Shown here piece after piece: positions 23,158 to 30,176 of a stretch of 30,176 nucleotides of DNA. How positions within the stretch are numbered: the stretch's first letter is position 1; each line of letters starts with the position of its first letter. A model generated the notes under the pieces. It had not been told where the DNA came from. It was given only the letters and a program-made list of their open reading frames with translations, and did not search any database. A program made the translations under genes and the position numbers. Source of the DNA: an uncultured Atopobium sp. (GTDB lineage Bacteria > Actinomycetota > Coriobacteriia > Coriobacteriales > Atopobiaceae); contig CAMXVQ010000010.1 of assembly GCA_947252455.1 (NCBI GenBank), positions 1-30,176 of the forward strand, written 5' to 3'.

Positions 23158-25161
23158 CTATGCATTATCAAACTGTGAGGCAAACAGTTGCGCATACTCA
23201 CCATGTTTTGCAAGTAACTCGGTATGCGTTCCCTGCTCGACCATACACCCTTTGTCCATAACAATTATATGGTCAGCATCCTTAATTGTGGAAAGCCGAT
23301 GCGCTACCACAATACAAGAGCGCCTCTCCATCAGCTTTTGTAAAGCCTGCGTTACTTGAGCTTCGCTACGCGTGTCAAGCGAGCTTGTAGGCTCATCCAA
23401 AAGCAAGACCTCGGGATTAAACACCAGCGCACGAGCAATACAAATGAGCTGAATTTGTCCTTTTGAAAGTCGCGTATCGTTTTGAGAAAGATGCGTGTCA
23501 TAACCTTGTGGCAACTGTGAGATAAAATCATGCGCTCCCACTTTAATTGCTACCGAACGAATATATTCAGGCGTGGCGTTTGAACTTCCATAGGCAATAT
23601 TTTCGTATACACTTGCATTTATAAGGCTTACATCTTGCAAAACCATGCCAAAATGTTTGCGAACCTCTTGTGCACTCAGTTGACTATATGCCACTTCCCT
23701 AAAATAGATCTCACCCGATCCAAGCGGATACAGGCGCATAAGCAGATGAAGCAAAGTTGATTTACCACAGCCTGTATGACCTACTAAAGCCAATGTTTGA
23801 TGGGGATATACCTCAAACGAAAGATCGTGGATAACATTATGCGTTCCATCGTAAGAAAAAGAAATGTTTGAAACTTTCAAAAGCGGTGCACGAGATGCAC
23901 TTACATATGTAGGCGTATTGCATATGCGCTGTGTGCAGCTGACATCGTGAGAGTTGCAAGGGTCACATGCATTGGACACATCACCTGTAGCACGTACAGA
24001 CGCAGTGTTTGTAACTGCGCGCGGTGCAGAGCTACCATCAAAGACTTCATCTGAATTGTTCTCATAAGTTTTTGCAAACATAAGAAGCTGAACAATTCTA
24101 ATCATTGAGGTATAGGCCGTTTGAATTTGTGTAGATAATCCTGATAGTTCGTTAATTGGCTTAGTAAGTTGTTGCGTATACACCAATAAGCTCACCAACG
24201 CACCAACGCTTAAGTGCCCAAACTGTTGCGTTACCACGCAAAATGAGCCCAATGTTACCACAAATGCATATAAAAGATTTTGAATAAGGCGCGTGGTAGG
24301 ATTTGCTAACGAACTCAAAAACTGAGCGCGCTTTGCTTGTACTTCAACCTTATGATTAAGCGCGCAAAACTGTTGAGAGCGCGCTCGAAAAGCGCATGTG
24401 GTTCGTAACAATTTTTGCATACGTGCACTTTCGTGAATGAACTGCATCATGTTTTCTTGCGCGCGCAGTTGTGCCTCAAAATAGGACTGTCCACGAGAGG
24501 CAATATAGGAATTGATAAACATAAAACAAGGCAGCAAAACAATAATGATAAGAGCCATCTGCCAACACAGAAGGCACATGCACACAAACGAACCCACAAT
24601 AATGATAAGCCCTCGTACGCTTTGATTGAGTGCAAGAATAAGACCATCGGATATTTGGTCACAATCCATGATAAGACGATTGTGAATATCGCTCACCACA
24701 TCTTTAGTAATATAGGTAAGCGGTATATGTTGAATGAGCGCAAAACATCTACTTCTGAGAGCACGAATACTTTGCACGCAGGCATGGGTAAAACGCACAA
24801 CGCCTGTCCATTCAAACAGAGCGCTTGCCATAATTGAGACAAGCAGAAGGAGCAAATACGTTGATAGAGACGGCATGCCCGGCGTAAAAAGTGCATCAAC
24901 CGATAAACCAATACAAAGCGGAATGCTAAAAGAACAACATGAAGCCAGCATACACAATACGATGCTTTGTATAAATGAAGCTGTCATAGGCTTAAAAAAC
25001 GGCAAAAGAAAATGCACAAGTTCTGAGCGCGTGGGCGCAACAGCATGAAAAACAAGCGCATCCGTCTTAGATTCTGCAGTACTCGAGCCAGATGCCTGCG
25101 AATTTTGTGTATTAGAAACTATAGTTTGTGCCGAACCAGCTGCAACATAAGGATTTTTCAT
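23158..25161 (-). CDS. ABC exporter half-transporter, catalytic subunit (YfiC-like)
   Basis: Membrane domain fused to an ATPase domain, probably one half of a heterodimeric exporter with the protein encoded just upstream. It has 667 residues from the chosen ATG. A Ser/Thr-rich N-terminal tail (1-45) is followed by a six-segment membrane domain (about 50-355), a linker (about 365-425) with cysteines C399, C402, C409 and C414, and the ATPase domain. Walker A GHTGCGKST is at 461-469, the signature reads LSKGQ at 565-569, Walker B VLLLDE at 585-590 keeps the catalytic glutamate, and H621 is the switch histidine. This is the intact ATP site of the pair. A TTG three codons upstream is too close to the AAGGA site, so the ATG at 25161 is used. 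The substrate is unknown. Confidence 0.88.
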   Translation of the reverse strand: MKNPYVAAGSAQTIVSNTQNSQASGSSTAESKTDALVFHAVAPTRSELVHFLLPFFKPMTASFIQSIVLCMLASCCSFSIPLCIGLSVDALFTPGMPSLSTYLLLLLVSIMASALFEWTGVVRFTHACVQSIRALRSRCFALIQHIPLTYITKDVVSDIHNRLIMDCDQISDGLILALNQSVRGLIIIVGSFVCMCLLCWQMALIIIVLLPCFMFINSYIASRGQSYFEAQLRAQENMMQFIHESARMQKLLRTTCAFRARSQQFCALNHKVEVQAKRAQFLSSLANPTTRLIQNLLYAFVVTLGSFCVVTQQFGHLSVGALVSLLVYTQQLTKPINELSGLSTQIQTAYTSMIRIVQLLMFAKTYENNSDEVFDGSSAPRAVTNTASVRATGDVSNACDPCNSHDVSCTQRICNTPTYVSASRAPLLKVSNISFSYDGTHNVIHDLSFEVYPHQTLALVGHTGCGKSTLLHLLMRLYPLGSGEIYFREVAYSQLSAQEVRKHFGMVLQDVSLINASVYENIAYGSSNATPEYIRSVAIKVGAHDFISQLPQGYDTHLSQNDTRLSKGQIQLICIARALVFNPEVLLLDEPTSSLDTRSEAQVTQALQKLMERRSCIVVAHRLSTIKDADHIIVMDKGCMVEQGTHTELLAKHGEYAQLFASQFDNA

Positions 25162-25241
25162 CGCATCCAATTCCTTTTTTAATGTTTGCTCATTTTATTG
25201 CGTACTTTACCTGTATAACCTGCATCTACTATCACAACACG

Positions 25242-27131
25242 TCATTCTCGCGTATACGCATGTTGTGTTTCATAGAGCTCCTGATACACCTTACATGACT
25301 GTAAAAGCTCTGTATGCGTACCCACGCCAACTAGGCGTCCTTTATCCAAAACTAACGTCATATCTGCGCATTTCACATGACTTATCTGCTGAGATACAAG
25401 CACAACGCAGCTCTGCTTGGCTCGGTTAAGAAGATTTTGCGCAACCTTTTGCTCGGTAAGTGCGTCAAGCGCCGATAAACTATCATCTAATAAAATATGT
25501 GACGCGTGCGAAGCAAATGCCCGAGCAAGTGCTAAACGCTGCTTTTGACCACCTGACATTTGAGCCGAGCCGTGAGTAACAAAGGTATCAACTCCGCTGT
25601 CAAGGCTGTGAACAAAATCAAACGCGCACGCCTGCTTAAGTGCATCGTTTATATCTGCATCAGTTAACGTATCATTGCCAAGAGATATAAAATCACGAAT
25701 TGAAGTTTGTAACAGCGCCGTTGTTTGAGGAACATAACATATGTTTTGAGAACATACGTTAGAGTCAAGCTGTGAAAGATTGTATCCGTCAAAACGAATC
25801 ACACCTTTTTGAGGAGCATACAGCTGAGCTAAAAGTGCTAAAAGCGTTGACTTTCCCGATCCAACCGATCCAACAACACCAATAAAGCCACGTGCAGGGA
25901 TTGTGCAGGTAATATCGGTAAGAGCAAAACCTTCCTCGGCTGTTGATGCTCTATCTTGGGACACCCCACACAAACACGCGTCCTTGGAAGCATTACCTGT
26001 AACTTGGGTACTTGTGCAACTACAAGGATTATAGGTAAAGCTCACATGATCTAGAACGTATTGAGCATTCGTTGATATAGAAGCATCTACCAAAGCATCA
26101 GCAGCAAGGGTATGATCTGCTGACGCTGAATCCTTGCAGGTACAGATTTCCATAACACGTGCAGAGGCAGCGGAAGCTTTGGTAAATACCAACATAAGGT
26201 TTGAAATATAGACAATTGCCAAAAGTGTTTGCGTCATATAGTTTATCAAAGCAACTAACATACCTTGAGAAATGTTGAACATCGAAAAAAGTTCATATCC
26301 GCGCAGCGATGCCACAAACATAAGCATCATAATGCCCATATTCATAATTCCAAACGTTGCTGGAGACAAAAGCGCAGAAATGCGGCTTGTTGATTCAAGA
26401 AGCTGTATATAGTGTTGATGGTCGTCTTCAAAACGCTGCATTTCTATCTTTTGTGTACGATACGCTCTTACAAGTTCAACAAGTTCCAAATTTTGCAATA
26501 CATGATCGCTTAAGGTATCAAGTGTACGCTGTAAAAGCGTAAACATACGTGAGAGCCTTTGAATTGCCCACGCAAAAACAAGTGCCACGAGTGGAATACA
26601 AATACAAAAAATCAATCCGTAACGCCAGTTCAAAATCAGTGCAGAAACAATTGATGCAATTGCTAACAAAGGACAGCGAATAAGTTGCCTAATAGCAAGT
26701 GCAATCATAAGCTGTATTTGATTAACATCAGTAATTGAGCGATTCACCAGCGTTGAGGTAGAAAATTTATGCAGGGATAAAAGCGGCAGGGTTGAAATTT
26801 TTGAAAAAAGTTCACGGCGCACATCACAAGCAACATTAACAGAAACCTGTGCAGCAACTGATTGACAAATAAGTGTTGCGCCATAACTAATAACAGCTGC
26901 GGCTACCAACCATGCACCGTAGTACATACAAACCGTAAAACTATGGTGCATGATGCCTTCGTCAATCAGGCGCATAACAAAATATGGCGTTATGACCTCA
27001 AAAATAACTTCTACTGCTTTTCCTGCCATACCACATAATGCTTGCAATCTATATGGCATTACAAAGCGTTTTAGCATGTCAAGCATACCTACTCCAAACA
27101 AACGTCGAGCATGTATCTCATCAAAAGACAT
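25242..27131 (-). CDS. ABC exporter half-transporter, degenerate-site subunit (YfiB-like)
   Basis: Partner of the downstream half-transporter; membrane domain plus ATPase domain, 629 residues. The membrane domain spans about 20-320. The ATPase domain has Walker A GSVGSGKST at 421-429, Q-loop Q469 and signature MSGGQ at 525-529. Walker B ends LLDDS, with D550 replacing the catalytic glutamate, and the switch histidine is Q581. These changes mark the non-catalytic site of heterodimeric exporters. A cysteine-rich stretch (C330, C332, C370, C372, C386, C388) begins at the membrane/ATPase junction and continues as an insertion after the FTY A-loop region. The gene begins 3 bp after the ABC-F stop, which suggests coupling; an ATG at 27086 has a better ribosome site (GGAG) and is an alternative start giving 614 residues. 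Confidence 0.87.
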   Translation of the reverse strand: MSFDEIHARRLFGVGMLDMLKRFVMPYRLQALCGMAGKAVEVIFEVITPYFVMRLIDEGIMHHSFTVCMYYGAWLVAAAVISYGATLICQSVAAQVSVNVACDVRRELFSKISTLPLLSLHKFSTSTLVNRSITDVNQIQLMIALAIRQLIRCPLLAIASIVSALILNWRYGLIFCICIPLVALVFAWAIQRLSRMFTLLQRTLDTLSDHVLQNLELVELVRAYRTQKIEMQRFEDDHQHYIQLLESTSRISALLSPATFGIMNMGIMMLMFVASLRGYELFSMFNISQGMLVALINYMTQTLLAIVYISNLMLVFTKASAASARVMEICTCKDSASADHTLAADALVDASISTNAQYVLDHVSFTYNPCSCTSTQVTGNASKDACLCGVSQDRASTAEEGFALTDITCTIPARGFIGVVGSVGSGKSTLLALLAQLYAPQKGVIRFDGYNLSQLDSNVCSQNICYVPQTTALLQTSIRDFISLGNDTLTDADINDALKQACAFDFVHSLDSGVDTFVTHGSAQMSGGQKQRLALARAFASHASHILLDDSLSALDALTEQKVAQNLLNRAKQSCVVLVSQQISHVKCADMTLVLDKGRLVGVGTHTELLQSCKVYQELYETQHAYTRE

Positions 27132-27134
27132 GCT

Positions 27135-28952
27135 CTAAAGTGATTCAAGTTTTTCAGACAGCGTAAGCCACTGAGTTTCTAGTTCATCAACTAACCTCTG
27201 TGCTTCGCTTAACTGTTTTTGCAATTTTGCAAGTTGTTCATAGTCTGATCCATCACATGCTTGCATAAGTTTTTGAATTCGATCTGGTTCATCTTGTTGC
27301 TTGGTAAGCTTTCGTAAGACAGCATCGCATTGTTTTTTAAGTTCATAGCGCGATACACCATCACAAGCTCGTTGTTGTTTTGCAGCACGATCTTTGTTTT
27401 TTGATATTGAACCAGGATCAAGTGCACGAGAAGAACTTGCGTCTTTGCCCTGCGAAGCAAGACGCTGCATGTATTCGTCTATGCCACGAGGCATATGAAT
27501 AAGTTCTCCATTGAGCAAAGCATATATATCGTCACAAACACGTTCCATAAGATGACGATCGTGTGTAACTAAAAGAAGTGTTGCAGCCCACGAATCCAGA
27601 ACATCCTCAAGCGCAGCAAGCATATCGGTATCTAAGTCATTTCCGGGCTCGTCGAGCACTAAAACATTAGGCTGTTCCAAAAGTGTAATCATAAGAGCTA
27701 AACGACGCAATTGTCCGCCCGAAAGATCACACAAACGACTTTTTTGATCAAGATTTCTAAAGCCCAGCCGTTCAAAAAGCTGCATAGGCGTGTAACTTTT
27801 ACCATCAATATACACGCTTGATTTTGATTGAGCCAACACGTGCTCAACCGTTTGGTTTTCCTTGTGAGCAAAACATGACAAGTGCTGGTCAACTATGCCA
27901 AATACAACGGATTTTCCCACTTTTACAACGCCTTGTGAAGGCACTTGCTTAAGCGTCATGATTCGTAAAAGAGAGGATTTACCGCTTCCGTTTTCTCCCA
28001 CAATGCCAATGCGCTCACCAGGTCCTATAATCCAATCGATCGGTTTAATTACTTGATGAGAGCCATATGCACACGCAACATGCTCAAGTGTTATAACTTG
28101 TTTTCCTAAGCGCGTTGCAGCTAGAGCCTTAAGCTCAATAGAATTTCTTAGTGGCGGATCCAACGCAACCATTTCTAAGGCAGCTTCCACCCTAAATTTA
28201 GGCTTTGAACTACGAGCCTTTGCACCGTGAGCAAGCCAGTTAAGCTCTTTTCTTAACATATTTTGACGTTTAGTTTCTGCAACTTCTGCAAGCCGTTCAC
28301 GTTCAACACGTTGTTGAATATAGGCGCTATATCCACCTTCAAATGGGTCAACACAGCCATCGTGGACTTCCCACATGTGGTCGCATACCTCGTCTAAAAA
28401 CCAACGATCATGCGTAACGATAACCGAGCTTAATCCATGAATACGCTTACGATCTTTGAGATAAGAGGCAAGCCATGCAATGGTTGTCATATCCAGATGG
28501 TTGGTAGGCTCATCCAACAGCAACACATCCCATGATCCAAGGAGTACACGCGCCAAATCACAGCGATGACGCTGGCCACCAGAGAGTTTAGATATAGTAG
28601 TATCAAATGAAACATCTTGCAGCAAACGATTAATAAGAGAGCGCTTAAGAGGATCTTGCGCCCATTCATATGTTTCAAGAGACTGAAATACAACATCGCG
28701 AACAAGATCGGTATCCTTAAATGCATCGCGTTGCGCAAGATAACCAATGGAAGAGGCATTGCGCGTTATAACACATCCACTATCGGGCTCCATACTATGC
28801 GCAAGCACCTGCAGAAGTGTTGATTTTCCTCCGCCGTTTTGGCCAACCACGCCTATGGTATCGCCTGCGCTTACTCCAAGCGAAACTTTCGAAAGTAAAA
28901 CTTTTGCAGAGCGTTCAACACATATTTTATCTGCACTTATAACAACTGACAT
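27135..28952 (-). CDS. ABC-F family ATPase (Uup-like)
   Basis: Soluble protein with two ATPase domains and no membrane segments. ABC-F proteins bind ribosomes and either aid translation or displace antibiotics. It has 605 residues. Domain 1 has Walker A GQNGGGKST at 37-45, LSGGQ at 123-127 and LLLDEPTNHLD at 144-154. The interdomain linker (about 210-275) contains a basic stretch with KARSSKPKF at 245-253. Domain 2 has GENGSGKSS at 319-327, LSGGQ at 410-414 and VLVLDEPGNDLD at 430-441. Both keep the catalytic glutamate and switch histidine (H181, H464). A predicted coiled-coil tail runs at about 520-605, as in Uup. The start follows AAAGGA at 5 nt. It lies 41 bp after coaBC and 3 bp before the exporter gene. 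Whether it gives resistance or serves housekeeping cannot be told from sequence. Confidence 0.9.
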   Translation of the reverse strand: MSVVISADKICVERSAKVLLSKVSLGVSAGDTIGVVGQNGGGKSTLLQVLAHSMEPDSGCVITRNASSIGYLAQRDAFKDTDLVRDVVFQSLETYEWAQDPLKRSLINRLLQDVSFDTTISKLSGGQRHRCDLARVLLGSWDVLLLDEPTNHLDMTTIAWLASYLKDRKRIHGLSSVIVTHDRWFLDEVCDHMWEVHDGCVDPFEGGYSAYIQQRVERERLAEVAETKRQNMLRKELNWLAHGAKARSSKPKFRVEAALEMVALDPPLRNSIELKALAATRLGKQVITLEHVACAYGSHQVIKPIDWIIGPGERIGIVGENGSGKSSLLRIMTLKQVPSQGVVKVGKSVVFGIVDQHLSCFAHKENQTVEHVLAQSKSSVYIDGKSYTPMQLFERLGFRNLDQKSRLCDLSGGQLRRLALMITLLEQPNVLVLDEPGNDLDTDMLAALEDVLDSWAATLLLVTHDRHLMERVCDDIYALLNGELIHMPRGIDEYMQRLASQGKDASSSRALDPGSISKNKDRAAKQQRACDGVSRYELKKQCDAVLRKLTKQQDEPDRIQKLMQACDGSDYEQLAKLQKQLSEAQRLVDELETQWLTLSEKLESL

Positions 28953-28993
28953 TGCGTTCCTTTAACTAATGTTTTCGTACCATGAGCCTTGTG

Positions 28994-30176
28994 TTATGCA
29001 CTTGTTTGTATATGCAACAAAGACTTTACTTCGTTAAGAATAACGCGGGCAACTTCGGGCAACTCTTGTGTATCGTGACGTATAAGACGATCGGGATATA
29101 CGATGGTAATTTTGTCGGTTTGTGCACCAAAGGTAGATTCAGCTTTTGATACATCATTAGCAATAATGCACGTACATTGCTTAAACTTTAATTTTTCAGC
29201 AGCATTGTGCTCCACATCCTCGGTTTCGGCAGCAAAGCCAATAACAATTTTTTGAGGATACAGACGCGCAACCGTTTGCAAAATATCGGGATTTTCAACA
29301 AGACGAAGCGTATATGACTTTGGGTTTTGCGTATGAGTACTGTCAGCACAATCAAGCGACACAGGACTTGAATTTTGCGTATGAGTTATAAACTCACCAT
29401 GAGGCTTTTTGATTTTTTGCGTAGCAACTGTTTCGGCACGCCAATCCCCTACTGCAGCCGTACAGATTATCACATCAGCACTCTTAGCAGCTTCAAGTGT
29501 TGCCTCATACATCTGTTTACCATCTACTACAGAGATAAACGAATGAACAAACGGCCGAGGCAAAACAGAAGGACCGCTAATCAGTACCACACGCGCTTTT
29601 TGGGCGCAAGCTGCACGCGCAAGCATATAACCAAGCTTTCCGGTGGCATGATTTGAAATAAAGCGTATAGGATCAAGCGCCTCTCTGGTAGGGCCTGCCG
29701 TAATCACCACAGTTTTGCCAGCTAAATCAGAGGAAGCACAACGCGCAATGCACATAACATACCAAGCAAGCTCAACAGGATCAACAAGCTTTCCTGTGGC
29801 ATTATAGCCACAAGCAAGATGGCCTGAAGCAGGATCAACAACATAATAGCCCCAAGATCTAAGGGTATTAACATGAGCCTGAGTTGAGCGCGCTTGCCAC
29901 ATATGAACATTCATAGCAGGAGCAATTACAACAGGAGTATGAACTGCTAAAAGCGTTGAACTAACCAAATCATCGGCAATTCCTGCAGCTAGTTTTGCCA
30001 TGATATTCGCCGTTGCTGGAACAACCACACTTACCTCTGCCCAATCAGCAAGCTCGATATGAGCAATCGTGCTGTTGTGAGTAAAAAGCTCGGTGTATAC
30101 ATCGTGTCCAGATATTGCTGCAAATGTTTGTGGACCCACAAATTCGCAAGCTGCTTTTGTCATTGCAACGCGAACA
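28994..30176 (-). CDS. coaBC: Phosphopantothenoylcysteine decarboxylase / synthetase CoaBC (5' end outside window)
   Basis: Bifunctional enzyme of coenzyme A synthesis: CoaB joins cysteine to 4'-phosphopantothenate and CoaC decarboxylates the product using FMN. The window holds the last 393 or so codons; the reading frame runs off the right edge, missing roughly the first 45 residues of CoaC. In CoaC the IELADWAE, PAMN and SGHLACG motifs are visible; the cysteine in ACG matches the catalytic one of E. coli Dfp. The CoaB part starts at GKTVVITAGPTRE, with the ISNHATGK substrate motif, AAVGDW, the KIKK lysine motif and NPDIL. Between KIKK and NPDIL there is an extra stretch of about 20 residues with a repeated THTQN. 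It uses cysteine, the product of cysK/cysE at the other end of the window, though no direct link is implied. Confidence 0.95.
   Translation of the reverse strand, partial: VRVAMTKAACEFVGPQTFAAISGHDVYTELFTHNSTIAHIELADWAEVSVVVPATANIMAKLAAGIADDLVSSTLLAVHTPVVIAPAMNVHMWQARSTQAHVNTLRSWGYYVVDPASGHLACGYNATGKLVDPVELAWYVMCIARCASSDLAGKTVVITAGPTREALDPIRFISNHATGKLGYMLARAACAQKARVVLISGPSVLPRPFVHSFISVVDGKQMYEATLEAAKSADVIICTAAVGDWRAETVATQKIKKPHGEFITHTQNSSPVSLDCADSTHTQNPKSYTLRLVENPDILQTVARLYPQKIVIGFAAETEDVEHNAAEKLKFKQCTCIIANDVSKAESTFGAQTDKITIVYPDRLIRHDTQELPEVARVILNEVKSLLHIQTSA
29325..29386. repeat. Direct repeat inside coaBC
   Basis: The 14-mer TTTTGCGTATGAGT occurs at 29325-29338 and 29373-29386, a 48-bp (16-codon) period. 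It encodes the repeated THTQN peptide in the loop of the CoaB domain and suggests a local in-frame duplication. Confidence 0.7.

Overview
The window is a chromosomal stretch of housekeeping and metabolic genes from a low-to-moderate GC Gram-positive bacterium. The gene set fits the Atopobiaceae (Coriobacteriia, Actinomycetota), of the Fannyhessea/Lancefieldella kind: a gap-pgk-tpiA-secG block, a short four-repeat ribosomal protein S1 with an acidic Ala/Asp/Glu tail, an arginine deiminase pathway with a YfcC-type carrier, and Shine-Dalgarno sites of the AAAGGAG type. This placement comes from recognising protein sequences by eye, not from a search. I see no insertion sequence, prophage, CRISPR array or rRNA. 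Nearly everything is on the minus strand; only a DNA alkylation repair gene and ftsH are on the plus strand.

Layout, left to right: cysE and cysK (cysteine synthesis from serine, transcribed cysK then cysE); a complete oligopeptide ABC importer, oppA-oppB-oppC-oppD-oppF, with a strong hairpin between oppA and oppB; a divergent DNA alkylation repair gene; the glycolytic block gap, pgk-tpiA and secG, with intrinsic terminators after gap, tpiA and secG; rpsA; a YfcC/ArcD-like carrier; arcB and arcA; the divergent ftsH; tRNA-Pro(GGG); a heterodimeric ABC exporter; an ABC-F ATPase; and the 3' part of coaBC, cut by the right edge of the window.

How the genes work together: peptide import through Opp and arginine breakdown through ArcA/ArcB suit an organism living on amino acids and peptides, alongside glycolysis. 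The arginine genes form two minus-strand units (arcA-arcB and the carrier gene). Both have a GTTAACGGTAT element about 130-165 bp before the start codon, which suggests one shared regulator. Carbamate kinase (arcC), the ATP-yielding step, is not in the window. The ABC-F gene lies 3 bp from the first exporter subunit, with the second subunit 80 bp further on, so the three probably form one unit that could serve drug or peptide resistance.

Several long reading frames start upstream of the real gene. Using Shine-Dalgarno position and family start sequences I moved the starts of oppA, oppC, pgk, gap, rpsA (TTG), the YfcC-type carrier, arcA, the alkylation repair gene and the second exporter subunit. 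The most interesting points are a 7-bp GC-rich stem that would bury the rpsA ribosome binding site, the shared arginine-gene motif, and CxC/CxxC-bearing insertions in both halves of the ABC exporter. Nothing here is clearly a new multi-gene system.
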